DNA of 38,973 bases, from contig JAJDCK010000012.1 in NCBI GenBank assembly GCA_029260855.1, positions 1 to 38,973 on the forward strand. Direction: 5' to 3'. The notes beneath the pieces are model-generated. The model was not told the DNA's origin and did no database searches. It saw nothing but the letters and a program-made list of their open reading frames with translations. The DNA is from Candidatus Saccharimonadota bacterium (lineage in GTDB: Bacteria; Patescibacteriota; Saccharimonadia; Saccharimonadales; OFTM59). The translations under genes and the position numbers were made by a program. The stretch's first letter is position 1. Each line of letters starts with the position of its first letter. Below are positions 23,566 through 32,062 of this stretch, one piece after another.

Positions 23566-24039
23566 CTACGAATTGTGTTGCTGAGTGAAGTAGTTAATCT
23601 CGTTTATAACGTCTAGGAGTGCTTGGGCGCGGGCTTTGTCGTCTGTGATCTTTTGGGCGGCTTCATACGCAGCCTTAACTAGGCTTTGGTCATCGGAGGC
23701 TTGAATCATCATCATGGTTGTGCGGAATTTTTCTTCTGGCGTTTGGTCAATGTGCCCAACCAATGGCGATAAGTCCTGTAGAGCGCTTCGCTTGATGTTT
23801 AATAAATCATCATCTTTGCTTTCATTTAGCAGGTCGTCTAAATGTGGCGAAGTGGTCGGTTCTGTAACTGGAGCGCCCGCGCTTTGCGTCGATTCACCCG
23901 CTACTTTTGTTGCGTCTGTGCTGAGAGCCTCGTCGTCGCCAAGTGGACCACCTGTGACTTGATTGGCTGGAGTAGTTACCCCAAAATTACTTGCAGTATG
24001 GTCCTGCTGTTGGTTGCTTTGATTGTCGTTACCAAACAT
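23566..24039 (-). CDS. Hypothetical protein with disordered N-terminus
   Basis: 157 residues. The first 75 are rich in Gln/Asn/Thr/Ser and acidic (probably disordered), and the last 80 form a helical domain (EEKFRTTMMMIQASDDQSLVKAAYEAAQKI...). A G-rich Shine-Dalgarno (GGGGGTGG) lies just before ATG 24039. No signal peptide, membrane helix or catalytic motif. Convergent with the LPATG gene (34 nt between stops). Unknown function. Confidence 0.7.
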   Translation of the reverse strand: MFGNDNQSNQQQDHTASNFGVTTPANQVTGGPLGDDEALSTDATKVAGESTQSAGAPVTEPTTSPHLDDLLNESKDDDLLNIKRSALQDLSPLVGHIDQTPEEKFRTTMMMIQASDDQSLVKAAYEAAQKITDDKARAQALLDVINEINYFTQQHNS

Positions 24040-24177
24040 TTTCCACCCCCGAGTCGCCTCACGGCGAATTTACCCTTATTCAATGAAATCTACCAGCCTA
24101 TTGTAAGCCATAAGCAACATAAATCCAATCCGTAAATACGAATGGTAAACGTCAAATTATAAATGTAAAATAGCACC

Positions 24178-25209
24178 ATGCTAGACGATTTGAAATATAT
24201 ACATCAACGCGATGCACAGGATGCACTTGGCGTAGCCGAAAAACAATGGCAACAACTTGTGCGTAGTTACGATGTGTTATTTCAACCAAAAACAGAGATA
24301 AGTAATGTTGTCTTCGCAGGTATGGGTGGGTCTCGCTGGCCCGCTTTTTATTTACTGACCTGGCCAGGAGTGAGTGTGCCGTTAACTATTTGCGGGGACT
24401 ACAAAATTCCTCAGCATGTAGATGAACACACGCTCTTTATAGCTTCTAGCTACTCTGGCAATACAGAAGAAATTATTTCCTCTATTCACGAAGCTGAATC
24501 TAGGGGCGCACAAATTGTAGTTATGGCTTCTGGGGGAAAACTTCAGCAATTAGCACAAGAAAAAAATCTACCACTTTATTCATTGCCGAGCGGAACACAG
24601 CCACGTATGTCATCGTTTTACTTTATCGCGGCACTATTGGAGCTTCTGGCTCCGCTCGGCATCATTAATAAAAAAGCCTTAGAAGAACGTGTGACTATTT
24701 CTGAGTGGCTGAAAAACCAGACCCATAGTTGGGGCCCAGAAGTGCCTGTGTCCCAAAACGCGGCCAAACAATTGGCCCTGGAGTTAATGGGCAAAACCGT
24801 GATTATTTACAGCGGCCCATTAATGGCACCAGCAGCGCGCAAATGGAAGATATGTATCAACGAAAGCGCCAAAAACCTGGCGTGGTGGAATGAGTACCCA
24901 GAATTTAACCATAACGAGTTTATAGGTTGGTCTGGGCAGCCCACGGATAAACCGTTCGGGGTTGTAGAAATACGCTCCAATCTAGAACACAAGCGCGTAC
25001 AACAGCGTTTTGTAGTCAGCGAGAGGCTGCTATCTGGGAAACGTCCGATGCCCGAGATTGTTGTACCTGTGGGTGATAACGTGGCGCAGCAATTATTCTG
25101 GACAAGTGTGTTCGGTGATTTTGTGAGTATTTATTTGGCGATACTGAACGGAGTCAACCCAACGCCTGTGGATTTAGTAGAAAAGCTCAAGGAAGAACTG
25201 AACCGATAA
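24178..25209 (+). CDS. Bifunctional phosphoglucose/phosphomannose isomerase
   Basis: 343 residues. SIS domains with GMGGS near residue 47, the phosphate-binding SSYSGNTEE near 95, SGTQPRMSS near 140 and the catalytic-region FNHNEF near 240. This is the compact bact-PGI/PMI family found in archaea and CPR, not classical 450+ residue Pgi. It interconverts glucose-6-P or mannose-6-P with fructose-6-P. A TAAAAT box ends 6 nt before ATG. The PIG-L gene follows after 8 nt, probably in the same operon. Confidence 0.88.
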   Translation: MLDDLKYIHQRDAQDALGVAEKQWQQLVRSYDVLFQPKTEISNVVFAGMGGSRWPAFYLLTWPGVSVPLTICGDYKIPQHVDEHTLFIASSYSGNTEEIISSIHEAESRGAQIVVMASGGKLQQLAQEKNLPLYSLPSGTQPRMSSFYFIAALLELLAPLGIINKKALEERVTISEWLKNQTHSWGPEVPVSQNAAKQLALELMGKTVIIYSGPLMAPAARKWKICINESAKNLAWWNEYPEFNHNEFIGWSGQPTDKPFGVVEIRSNLEHKRVQQRFVVSERLLSGKRPMPEIVVPVGDNVAQQLFWTSVFGDFVSIYLAILNGVNPTPVDLVEKLKEELNR

Positions 25210-25217
25210 GCATTAAT

Positions 25218-25952
25218 ATGCCAAGAATTAGCAACTCAAAAAATATTGCCAAGCTTGGTACTATTATGGGGGTTTGGGCACATCCGGATGACGAGTCTTT
25301 TACGTGTGGTGGGCTTTTGGCAGCTGCTGTCCAAAATGGCCAGCGTGTGGTTTGCGTAACGGCTACAAAAGGCGAAGCTGGGGTGCAGGATGCTGAAAGG
25401 TGGCCGCCAGACCAGCTAGGAGAAATCCGAGCTACGGAGCTCCATGACGCCCTAAATATTCTAGGAATAAAAGAACATCACTGGTTAGGGTATCAAGATG
25501 GTCAATGCGACAAAGCTGACGAGGCCCAAGCTACCACCAAAATTCAGCGCATTATAGAGCAGGTCCATCCGGACACGATTCTGACCTTTGGGCCCGATGG
25601 ATTGACCGGCCATCCCGACCATCAAACCATTTCTAGGTGGGCAAGTAGCGCCTGCCGGGCTGCGGATTGGCCGATTGACGTTTACTATGTGGTTACGCTC
25701 AAGGATTTATATGACAATTATTTAAAGCAAGCCGACGAAGCATTAAACATTTACTTTATGATTGATCAGCCAGTATTAAAAAACCCTGATGAATGTGATA
25801 TTTATTTCAATCTTTCCAGCGATTTGTTAGCCATAAAGCGCCAGGCACTTGCTGCAATGCCTTCACAAATGGAGGCTATGCTTACGTATTTTGACAAACC
25901 GATTTTTGATAAAGCCTTTACCTACGAAACCTTCATAAAAGCTTCTAGATAG
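25218..25952 (+). CDS. PIG-L/LmbE family deacetylase
   Basis: 244 residues. AHPDDES near residue 22 holds the His and Asp zinc ligands and the general-base Asp, and GHPDHQT near 135 holds the third ligand. This family removes acetyl groups from N-acetylglucosamine derivatives (MshB, BshB, PIG-L). Downstream of a sugar-phosphate isomerase, so a role in amino-sugar or glycoconjugate metabolism is likely. The substrate is unknown. Its 3' end overlaps the convergent CarS-like gene by 8 bp. Confidence 0.88.
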   Translation: MPRISNSKNIAKLGTIMGVWAHPDDESFTCGGLLAAAVQNGQRVVCVTATKGEAGVQDAERWPPDQLGEIRATELHDALNILGIKEHHWLGYQDGQCDKADEAQATTKIQRIIEQVHPDTILTFGPDGLTGHPDHQTISRWASSACRAADWPIDVYYVVTLKDLYDNYLKQADEALNIYFMIDQPVLKNPDECDIYFNLSSDLLAIKRQALAAMPSQMEAMLTYFDKPIFDKAFTYETFIKASR

Positions 25953-26469
25953 GTTTTTTCTTGAAGCCGGTTAAATAACCAAGGTAGCTCACTGTTATGT
26001 GTAAGCCGAAGTAGAGAATAAAGATCATAATGATTTGGCTGATAGACGGTCGTATAAATAACGAGGCGAAAATCAGCCCACCAATGATAAAGTCAACTTG
26101 GTCAAATGGTATCCACGCATTGCCTGACGGTATGTTGCGGCGTCTTTTGACAAAGCTTTTTATGGCATCACCCAAGAGGGCTCCAAAACCCATAGCCCCT
26201 GTTGCAAGGAGAATGAACCACAGGGATTCAGGGCTATTGCCTATGAACCGATACTGGACCCAACCTATAAAAGCAGCAAAAATTGTGCCGGAAATAAGTC
26301 CGCGCCAGGTTTTGTGGTTGCCCAGTATTCGTATGTCGCGCCACGATCTGCCGAAATCCATCGGCGTGTCCCATCGTCTTAAGCCGGGGGCCTTAGCTGC
26401 AAGTATTGGTGCCATGTTAGCGAAGCCAGCTGGCAAAAAGAACCAAAACGCTTCCCACCAATCATTCAT
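25945..26469 (-). CDS. CarS-like (DUF46) CTP transferase membrane protein
   Basis: 174 residues, about five hydrophobic helices. The conserved blocks of CDP-archaeol synthase relatives are present: FANMAPILAAKAPGLRRWDTP, LGNHKTWRGL, GDAIKSFVKRRRNI and FDQVDFIIGG. In archaea CarS makes CDP-archaeol from CTP; bacterial homologs are known but poorly characterised. It ends an operon with a CDP-alcohol phosphotransferase, which would use a CDP-activated lipid. The ATG overlaps the upstream stop by 4 bp. Confidence 0.8.
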   Translation of the reverse strand: MNDWWEAFWFFLPAGFANMAPILAAKAPGLRRWDTPMDFGRSWRDIRILGNHKTWRGLISGTIFAAFIGWVQYRFIGNSPESLWFILLATGAMGFGALLGDAIKSFVKRRRNIPSGNAWIPFDQVDFIIGGLIFASLFIRPSISQIIMIFILYFGLHITVSYLGYLTGFKKKPI

Positions 26470-27122
26470 TTTATGTGCCCTTTAAGCTTTTTTCTAAGAC
26501 GGTGGTATTTAGGATAGAGTAGTGCGCGTAAACCCGGGCGGTCAGTTAATAATTTGCCACTAGCTATCTGTTGGATGATATTTTCGCGTGTTGGTGGCTT
26601 GTCTATGCTGACAAATGTTGCGCCCAAACCCTTCAGGCCGTGGGCGTCGCTGCTGGCTGCGCTTGGCATGTGGTTGAGTCGCGCCCAGACGACTGCTTGT
26701 TCGCTGCGATTTTGCAGAAAAGCCCGGCCATTACAGACTTCAATAACATCAACATCCTGGAAAAATTCCTCTAAAATGGCCGGATGTAGGCCTTTGCGCA
26801 AAGTTTCAAAGGGGTGTGGTATATACACGATGCCGTTCTGGACTTTGATCTGGCGAATAGTTTCTTGTACTGACTGGCCGGGTAGTACTAGTGAAGTCAA
26901 AAACAGGCCGATAATCTCGCCGTCAGTGGTCATTATCTCCTCGCCAACGATAATCTTATCGCCCAGCTGTTGCTGAAGCCCAATAGCCATATCTATATGG
27001 TTATGGTCCGTTATAGCTACATAGTCAACAAGCCCGGTTGTTATGGCTTTTTCGTACTGACTTGGCGATATTCCACCGTCGGGAGAGGCGATTGAGTGTG
27101 TGTGAAGATCAATTTTGTACAT
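26466..27122 (-). CDS. PHP-domain metal-dependent phosphoesterase
   Basis: 218 residues. Metal ligands of the PHP fold are visible: DLHTHS at 5-10, ITDHNH near 38-43, GEE near 60, HPFE near 103 and SDAHG near 158. Such proteins act as phosphoesterases or phosphatases on small phosphorylated compounds. It lies between a CDP-alcohol phosphotransferase and a CarS-like enzyme with zero or overlapping spacing, so its substrate may be a phospho-alcohol or lipid phosphate intermediate. Basic C-terminus (RLRKKLKGHIK) could contact the membrane. Confidence 0.85.
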   Translation of the reverse strand: MYKIDLHTHSIASPDGGISPSQYEKAITTGLVDYVAITDHNHIDMAIGLQQQLGDKIIVGEEIMTTDGEIIGLFLTSLVLPGQSVQETIRQIKVQNGIVYIPHPFETLRKGLHPAILEEFFQDVDVIEVCNGRAFLQNRSEQAVVWARLNHMPSAASSDAHGLKGLGATFVSIDKPPTRENIIQQIASGKLLTDRPGLRALLYPKYHRLRKKLKGHIK

Positions 27123-27752
27123 CTACAACTTTCGGGTGATGCTAATGAGCCGGTTTGCAGCTGTAATAGATGACAGTATCGTGATAATAATTAGCATTTC
27201 CGGCAGTAAGCTTGTGAATAGACCAATTATAAATAAGGTAACCCTGATTTCATAACTGGCGATGCCGCCGCCAAACAGGCGGTTTATTTCATTTGGTGTA
27301 AGGTGACTGTCTTTGACGGCTGTTTCACCCTTTGCCTTAATGAACGGGACTAACAAAGAGGCTCCGCAAGCTGCGACCGCCCAAACCGCTACATTAGGAT
27401 ACCCGAGTTTTACATAAAAGGCTGCTGCACCGACGAACAATAACACTTCTTTAATTCGGTCGGTTGAGGCGTCCAGCAACATACCGGCTGACGAGGCTCG
27501 TTTTTGCAAACGTGCCAGCTCGCCATCCAGTGTATCCATAAGGCCAAAAACTATGAGCAATGCACCTGCCCAAAGCGGGTGGCGCGCGGCAATCAAGTAG
27601 GCTATATAGACATGACCCAAAAGACTGACAAGAGTTACGGTGTTAGCCGTAATGTGTCCGGAAGAAACCCGATCTAATATTATCGCAACGTAGTGCATTA
27701 CTGCCCGTGCCAGGGACCTACAAGTATCCAGAACCGTATTGATAAGACTCAT
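27123..27752 (-). CDS. CDP-alcohol phosphotransferase
   Basis: 209 residues from ATG 27752, which follows TATAAT (27766-27761) by 8 nt; ATG 27758 is the alternative. Perfect family signature D-TL-DG-EL-AR, then G-MLL-D-AST-D, near residues 70-95, in a six-helix membrane protein. It transfers an alcohol phosphate from or to a CDP-linked donor, as in phosphatidylglycerol- or phosphatidylinositol-phosphate synthases. First gene of an operon with a PHP phosphoesterase and a CarS-like CTP transferase, which together could make, use and dephosphorylate a phospholipid intermediate. Confidence 0.87.
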   Translation of the reverse strand: MSLINTVLDTCRSLARAVMHYVAIILDRVSSGHITANTVTLVSLLGHVYIAYLIAARHPLWAGALLIVFGLMDTLDGELARLQKRASSAGMLLDASTDRIKEVLLFVGAAAFYVKLGYPNVAVWAVAACGASLLVPFIKAKGETAVKDSHLTPNEINRLFGGGIASYEIRVTLFIIGLFTSLLPEMLIIITILSSITAANRLISITRKL

Positions 27753-27760
27753 TTGCATCT

Positions 27761-27810
27761 ATTATATAGTCATTCGGCACAAAAAGGGTAACTAACATTG
27801 GTGATATACT
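27761..27810. promoter_or_regulatory. Divergent -10 boxes between lipid operon and DUF1361 gene
   Basis: TATAAT on the minus strand (27766-27761) ends 8 nt before ATG 27752, and TATACT on the plus strand (27805-27810) ends 7 nt before ATG 27818. Both are leaderless-type and neither has a convincing -35. Confidence 0.5.
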
Positions 27811-27817
27811 GACTAGT

Positions 27818-28504
27818 ATGAAGGGTGTTCAAAGCCTTAACAGTCGGTTCTTGGGGCTTTTCTGGGCACTTGTGGCATCAAATGCCCTCAGTTTGGCATT
27901 ATTTTTAGCCCGTTATATAGATGCCGGCAATAATAGATATTGGTTCCTTGTGTGGAATTTGTTTTTGGCGTGGCTCCCGTTAGTTTTTGCTTGGTTGCTA
28001 GTAAAGCGTCTTGGTGCTTCTGCGTGGCTGAGCTTGCAAAGCATGGCCCTGACTTTTTTATGGCTGGCTTTTTTGCCGAATAGTTTTTATATGATCACGG
28101 ACTTCATTCACTTACACGCAACCGGTGAAGTAGGGCTGCTGTACGATATAGTTATGCTGAGCTCGTTCATATTTAACAGCCTTGTGGTTGGTTTCATGAG
28201 TCTATATATGGTACACCGCGAGCTGCTGCTGAGAATCAGACGCAGAGATGCGCATATGATAGTCGCCGGGATCTTGTTTGTTTGTAGTTTTGCCATATAT
28301 CTTGGGCGTTATTTGCGCTGGAACACCTGGGATGTTCTGGTTAAGCCGGCTGGTATTTTGTTTGATGTGTCAGATTACATTATTAACCCGGCAGCTAAAC
28401 CCCAGGTGTTTGTAACGACCCTTACGTTTTTTGCGCTGCTTGGAACAATGTATGCGGTTGCGTGGCAATTGGTCAGAGCTGTCTCTGCCAACAGTCGCCA
28501 CTAA
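27818..28504 (+). CDS. DUF1361 family membrane protein
   Basis: 228 residues with about seven hydrophobic helices. It has blocks typical of DUF1361: WNLFLAWLPLVFAW, FLPNSFYMITDFIHL, YDIVMLSSFIFNSLVVGFMSL and IYLGRYLRWNTWD. Several conserved His, Asp and Arg residues face the membrane interface, but no function is established for the family. Leaderless-type start. argS follows 33 nt downstream with its own -10. Confidence 0.82.
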   Translation: MKGVQSLNSRFLGLFWALVASNALSLALFLARYIDAGNNRYWFLVWNLFLAWLPLVFAWLLVKRLGASAWLSLQSMALTFLWLAFLPNSFYMITDFIHLHATGEVGLLYDIVMLSSFIFNSLVVGFMSLYMVHRELLLRIRRRDAHMIVAGILFVCSFAIYLGRYLRWNTWDVLVKPAGILFDVSDYIINPAAKPQVFVTTLTFFALLGTMYAVAWQLVRAVSANSRH

Positions 28505-28537
28505 ATATATATTCTAAGGTGTTATACTGGGGCGCAT

Positions 28538-30208
28538 ATGGACGAGATTAAAACAGCTATTAGTGACACTGTTAAAAAATTGTTCAAGTCAAAAGTTGAT
28601 GTTGAGCTAACACGCCCAGACGAACAATTCGGCGATTATTCGACTAACGTTGCTCTGAAGTTGGCAGGCCAACTGAACAATCCGCCAGCTGGTGGACCGC
28701 GAGAAGTTGCCGAAGCTATTGCTGCCGAGATAAACAGTCCGGCTATTGCGAACATAGAAATTGCTGGCCCGGGCTTTATTAATATAAGGATAAGTGATCA
28801 ATCGCTCTGGCAGCTAGCTGCAGCAGAACCGTCAACATCCTTGGCTGGCAAGAAGATCGTAGCCGAATACTCAGATCCAAACCCCTTTAAAGTCCTGCAC
28901 GCTGGGCATCTTTATACCAGTATTGTCGGTGACGCCATAGCCAGCCTGTTAGAAGTGGCCGGTGGGGAAGTCCACCGCGTGAACTACGGCGGTGACGTAG
29001 GACTGCACGTAGGCAAGACCATGTACGTAATACTCAAGCGCCTTGGCGGCGAACAACCCGACAAACTTAGCGAAGTGTCTGAAGAGCAGCGGTCAGAATG
29101 GATGGCCGGCGCTTATATTGAAGGTACAGCGGCCTATGAGGATGACGAAGAGGCAAAAGCCGAGATAGTCCGCCTGAACAAACGCATTTATCGGCTTCAC
29201 TCAGACAACGACCATGGATCGCCGTTTGCGCAAATTTATTGGACGTGCCGGCAGTGGAGCTATGATTATTTTGACAAATTTTATGACCGTATAGGCAGCC
29301 AGTTCGAAAAATATTATCCGGAAAGCCAAGTTGCCGAGCTGGGCCTAAAGACCGTACGGGAACATACCGGCACAGTATTTACAGAATCCGAAGGCGCAGT
29401 GGTGTTCAAGGGCGAAGATTTCAACCTGCACACTCGTGTGTTCATAAACCGCGAGGGCTTACCTACGTATGAGGCGAAAGACATCGGCCTGATTATGACA
29501 AAATGGGCTGATTACCACTTCGACCGTTCAGTGGTTATTACTGGCAATGAGCAGACTGAGTATATGACGGTTTTACTTAAGGCGGTTGAACAGTTTGAAC
29601 CTGATCTTGCAGAGGCTACCACACATCTGACACATGGCATGGTCAAGCTGGCTGGGGGCGTAAAAATGAGCAGTCGTAAAGGCAATATCCTGCGTGCTGT
29701 AGATGTACTGGATGCAGCGACAGAAGCCAATAAAAAGCTTACAGGCAACAATGATGATCAAGTAGTGTTGGCCGCCATCAAATATTCCTTTCTTAAGAAC
29801 CGTATCGGCGGCGACATCATTTACGAGCCTGAAGAATCGGTCAGTTTGCTGGGTAACAGCGGACCATACCTGCAATACGCCCACGCCCGGGCCCGCAGCA
29901 TTCTAGCCAAAGCGAAACTACCAACCACCAACCACCAACTACCGGACTTAGAGCCGGCCGAACGCAGCCTGGTGCGTAAACTCGGGCAGTACGGCGAAGT
30001 CGTAGACCAGGCTGTACACGATTTGCTGCCAAGCCATGTCGCAACTTATTTATATGAACTGGCCCAGACTTTTAACAGTTTCTACGAGCACAACCGCGTG
30101 CTGGATGATCCGCGCCAGGATTTGCGCCTTAAACTAGTACAAACCTATGCAGATACTCTCAAAAAAGGCTTGCAGCTTCTAAATATCCCTGCACCTGAAC
30201 GTATGTAA
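28538..30208 (+). CDS. argS: Arginyl-tRNA synthetase
   Basis: 556 residues. N-terminal additional domain (1-95), class I HIGH-type motif HAGH near 124, KMSSRKGN near 376, and the all-helical DALR anticodon-binding domain from about 445 with YLQYAHARARSIL. Full length. Charges tRNA-Arg, including the GCG isoacceptor encoded at 5217-5293. TATACT (28523-28528) ends 9 nt before ATG, so the leader is almost absent. Preceded by a separate unit; followed by 91 nt containing the next promoter. Confidence 0.97.
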   Translation: MDEIKTAISDTVKKLFKSKVDVELTRPDEQFGDYSTNVALKLAGQLNNPPAGGPREVAEAIAAEINSPAIANIEIAGPGFINIRISDQSLWQLAAAEPSTSLAGKKIVAEYSDPNPFKVLHAGHLYTSIVGDAIASLLEVAGGEVHRVNYGGDVGLHVGKTMYVILKRLGGEQPDKLSEVSEEQRSEWMAGAYIEGTAAYEDDEEAKAEIVRLNKRIYRLHSDNDHGSPFAQIYWTCRQWSYDYFDKFYDRIGSQFEKYYPESQVAELGLKTVREHTGTVFTESEGAVVFKGEDFNLHTRVFINREGLPTYEAKDIGLIMTKWADYHFDRSVVITGNEQTEYMTVLLKAVEQFEPDLAEATTHLTHGMVKLAGGVKMSSRKGNILRAVDVLDAATEANKKLTGNNDDQVVLAAIKYSFLKNRIGGDIIYEPEESVSLLGNSGPYLQYAHARARSILAKAKLPTTNHQLPDLEPAERSLVRKLGQYGEVVDQAVHDLLPSHVATYLYELAQTFNSFYEHNRVLDDPRQDLRLKLVQTYADTLKKGLQLLNIPAPERM

Positions 30209-30240
30209 TCATATACGGAAAGCAAGAGCTGTTTATATAG

Positions 30241-30269
30241 TTGCAAATATGTAAAGCTTATGCTATAGT
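30241..30269 (+). promoter_or_regulatory. Promoter of the second secreted zincin-like gene
   Basis: TTGCAA (30241-30246), 17-nt spacer, TATAGT (30264-30269) with TG at 30261-30262 (extended -10). Predicted leader of about 24 nt, AT-rich, no Shine-Dalgarno before ATG 30300. Confidence 0.65.
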
Positions 30270-30299
30270 TAATGGGCTTATTTAAAACAAATATATACT

Positions 30300-31994
30300 A
30301 TGAATTCCCAACCAGCACCAGCCTCCAATCCCGAACAGGGCGACATACTACACGAGCCAATCCAGCATGTTCAGGATCACAGGTTTAGGCTAGCGCGGGT
30401 AGCCACTTCTGTCTTAATGCTTGGTGGTGGCTTATTCGCTGGCCATAACGATGCTGCGTTTGAGGCGCCAGCGCAAGTGCCAGATGGCGAGGCAGAAGTT
30501 CAACAAGACATAAGCGACGAGGCTTTTACATCACTTGATATAAAGGCAGCTTATATAAAAAGTGAAGCCTTCTTGGACACTAAAGCCGAGCCAATTGTTA
30601 AACATCCTTTGACCAAAAAAGAACAAAAACGTATAGAGTCTATTGAGGAAAAGATCAACGCTAAGGAGCGTTATAAAGATATTTGGTTTGAAAGTCTTGA
30701 TGAGGCTAAGACTTTCTATAAGGGCATACTGACTTCTAGCGAAATAAAATTTTATTATGACAAATGGCCTCTTGGTTATGACCGCTCGGCTATTGAGCTC
30801 AATAACCGTGAGACCACTTTAGAGGCGAATAACGCAAGCTTGCTAGGCGTAGTTAAGACGAGTTCAGGAATAGGCTATAACATTTATGAGGCTAGGACCG
30901 ATGAAGATAACGACCCACCTAAGATTGACCCAAGAGCACTTGATGTAGCCACGAGCTTATTAATTAATGAATTAAGCAGCTTAGACCAAAGCGTATTGCC
31001 ACAAGCAGAAATTGAACGCCTGCAGACGCTGGCGCGAGCAGGCAAGTTAGATGATGTGGCGGTTAATATTATAATTGCCGACGACATTAACACATGTATC
31101 ATACCTAATAATAACGCAAAAACACTTCGCCAACTGCAGCCTGGCGAAGCTTGCGAAGCCGGCGGTATGGGGATTGATAGTTCGGACCAACAAAACTCAA
31201 ATACAACCTCGTACCGTAATTTACTGATTTTAATCGGCCGTAGCCTTGGTGGGGGTAATGTAGTTTCTGATGAAAACATCACAACTTTTCACGAGGTGGT
31301 CCACGCCCTAATGGCCACGTCCACGCTTACCTATGCCCAGAGAATTGCGGGTTCACCAGATAATGATGTATGGCAGAGAGAGCATGACGAAGTAGTTTAT
31401 CCGTTAATTGCCCGTCTTGTGCAGATAGCTGACGACCAAGGTGGTATAAAAAAAGAATTGGAAATAATTACAGGCGAACATCCAATAGACGAACAAAGCA
31501 GCCAAGAAGCTGACTTCTCAAAGGTTGAGATACGTACGCCTCAGGAGATAGCCGATGATATTGAACACAATAAAGGACGCGACCTGAACTTTGCCTGCGT
31601 TACAATTGTTGAACAGCTAAAGAGTGGGGGCAAGGACTTAAGCGTTACGCGCACAATTGACTATCCGGTTGTAGAAGGCTATGACGGTGGTGGCTGGGAC
31701 GCTTTAGTTAACCCAGGCACTAATGTGAAATTTTTTAGTGCCATGCCAGGCCCCGACGGCAAGCCGACCGTTGAACAGGTTAAATTTGACCCCGAGACTA
31801 TGGTGGTAATGCCTGTTCATGTAGACGGTAAGGGCGCGGAGATAACCACGCTCTCAGGTGAGCTAAATAGTAATGTAGCATTCGGCGAATACCATATGAC
31901 AAATCCTGACGTGAACTTAGGAGATGGCGTCACCCCGGTAGCTACAGAACACATAAACCTACCGAATCTTGCTAAAAGGGGCGGTGGTGAATAA
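30300..31994 (+). CDS. Secreted zincin-like protein (HEVVH)
   Basis: 564 residues. A polar, Pro/Gln-rich N-terminus of 28 residues precedes a hydrophobic segment at about 30-50 (signal/anchor). A long helical and acidic domain follows, then FHEVVHALM at 330-338, a zinc-peptidase motif; Glu361 or Glu364 in REHDEVVYPL could be the third ligand. Cys pair near 266/285 precedes it. The C-terminal 140 residues are beta-rich with acidic loops and no transmembrane tail. Family unidentified; like the protein at 5345-6493 it combines an N-terminal anchor with HExxH. Exported proteolysis of host or own envelope proteins is inference. Confidence 0.7.
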   Translation: MNSQPAPASNPEQGDILHEPIQHVQDHRFRLARVATSVLMLGGGLFAGHNDAAFEAPAQVPDGEAEVQQDISDEAFTSLDIKAAYIKSEAFLDTKAEPIVKHPLTKKEQKRIESIEEKINAKERYKDIWFESLDEAKTFYKGILTSSEIKFYYDKWPLGYDRSAIELNNRETTLEANNASLLGVVKTSSGIGYNIYEARTDEDNDPPKIDPRALDVATSLLINELSSLDQSVLPQAEIERLQTLARAGKLDDVAVNIIIADDINTCIIPNNNAKTLRQLQPGEACEAGGMGIDSSDQQNSNTTSYRNLLILIGRSLGGGNVVSDENITTFHEVVHALMATSTLTYAQRIAGSPDNDVWQREHDEVVYPLIARLVQIADDQGGIKKELEIITGEHPIDEQSSQEADFSKVEIRTPQEIADDIEHNKGRDLNFACVTIVEQLKSGGKDLSVTRTIDYPVVEGYDGGGWDALVNPGTNVKFFSAMPGPDGKPTVEQVKFDPETMVVMPVHVDGKGAEITTLSGELNSNVAFGEYHMTNPDVNLGDGVTPVATEHINLPNLAKRGGGE

Positions 31995-31997
31995 GCA

Positions 31998-32027
31998 TTG
32001 ACTACGAGTTTTTTATCCGGCTATAAG
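31998..32027 (+). promoter_or_regulatory. Promoter of the gdhA-mscL unit
   Basis: TTGACT (31998-32003), 18-nt spacer, TATAAG (32022-32027); a second possible -10, TACAAT, is at 32032-32037. GGGAG at 32051-32055 precedes ATG 32063. Confidence 0.55.
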
Positions 32028-32062
32028 AGCGTACAATCGTATGAGTTAATGGGAGTGAAGAC

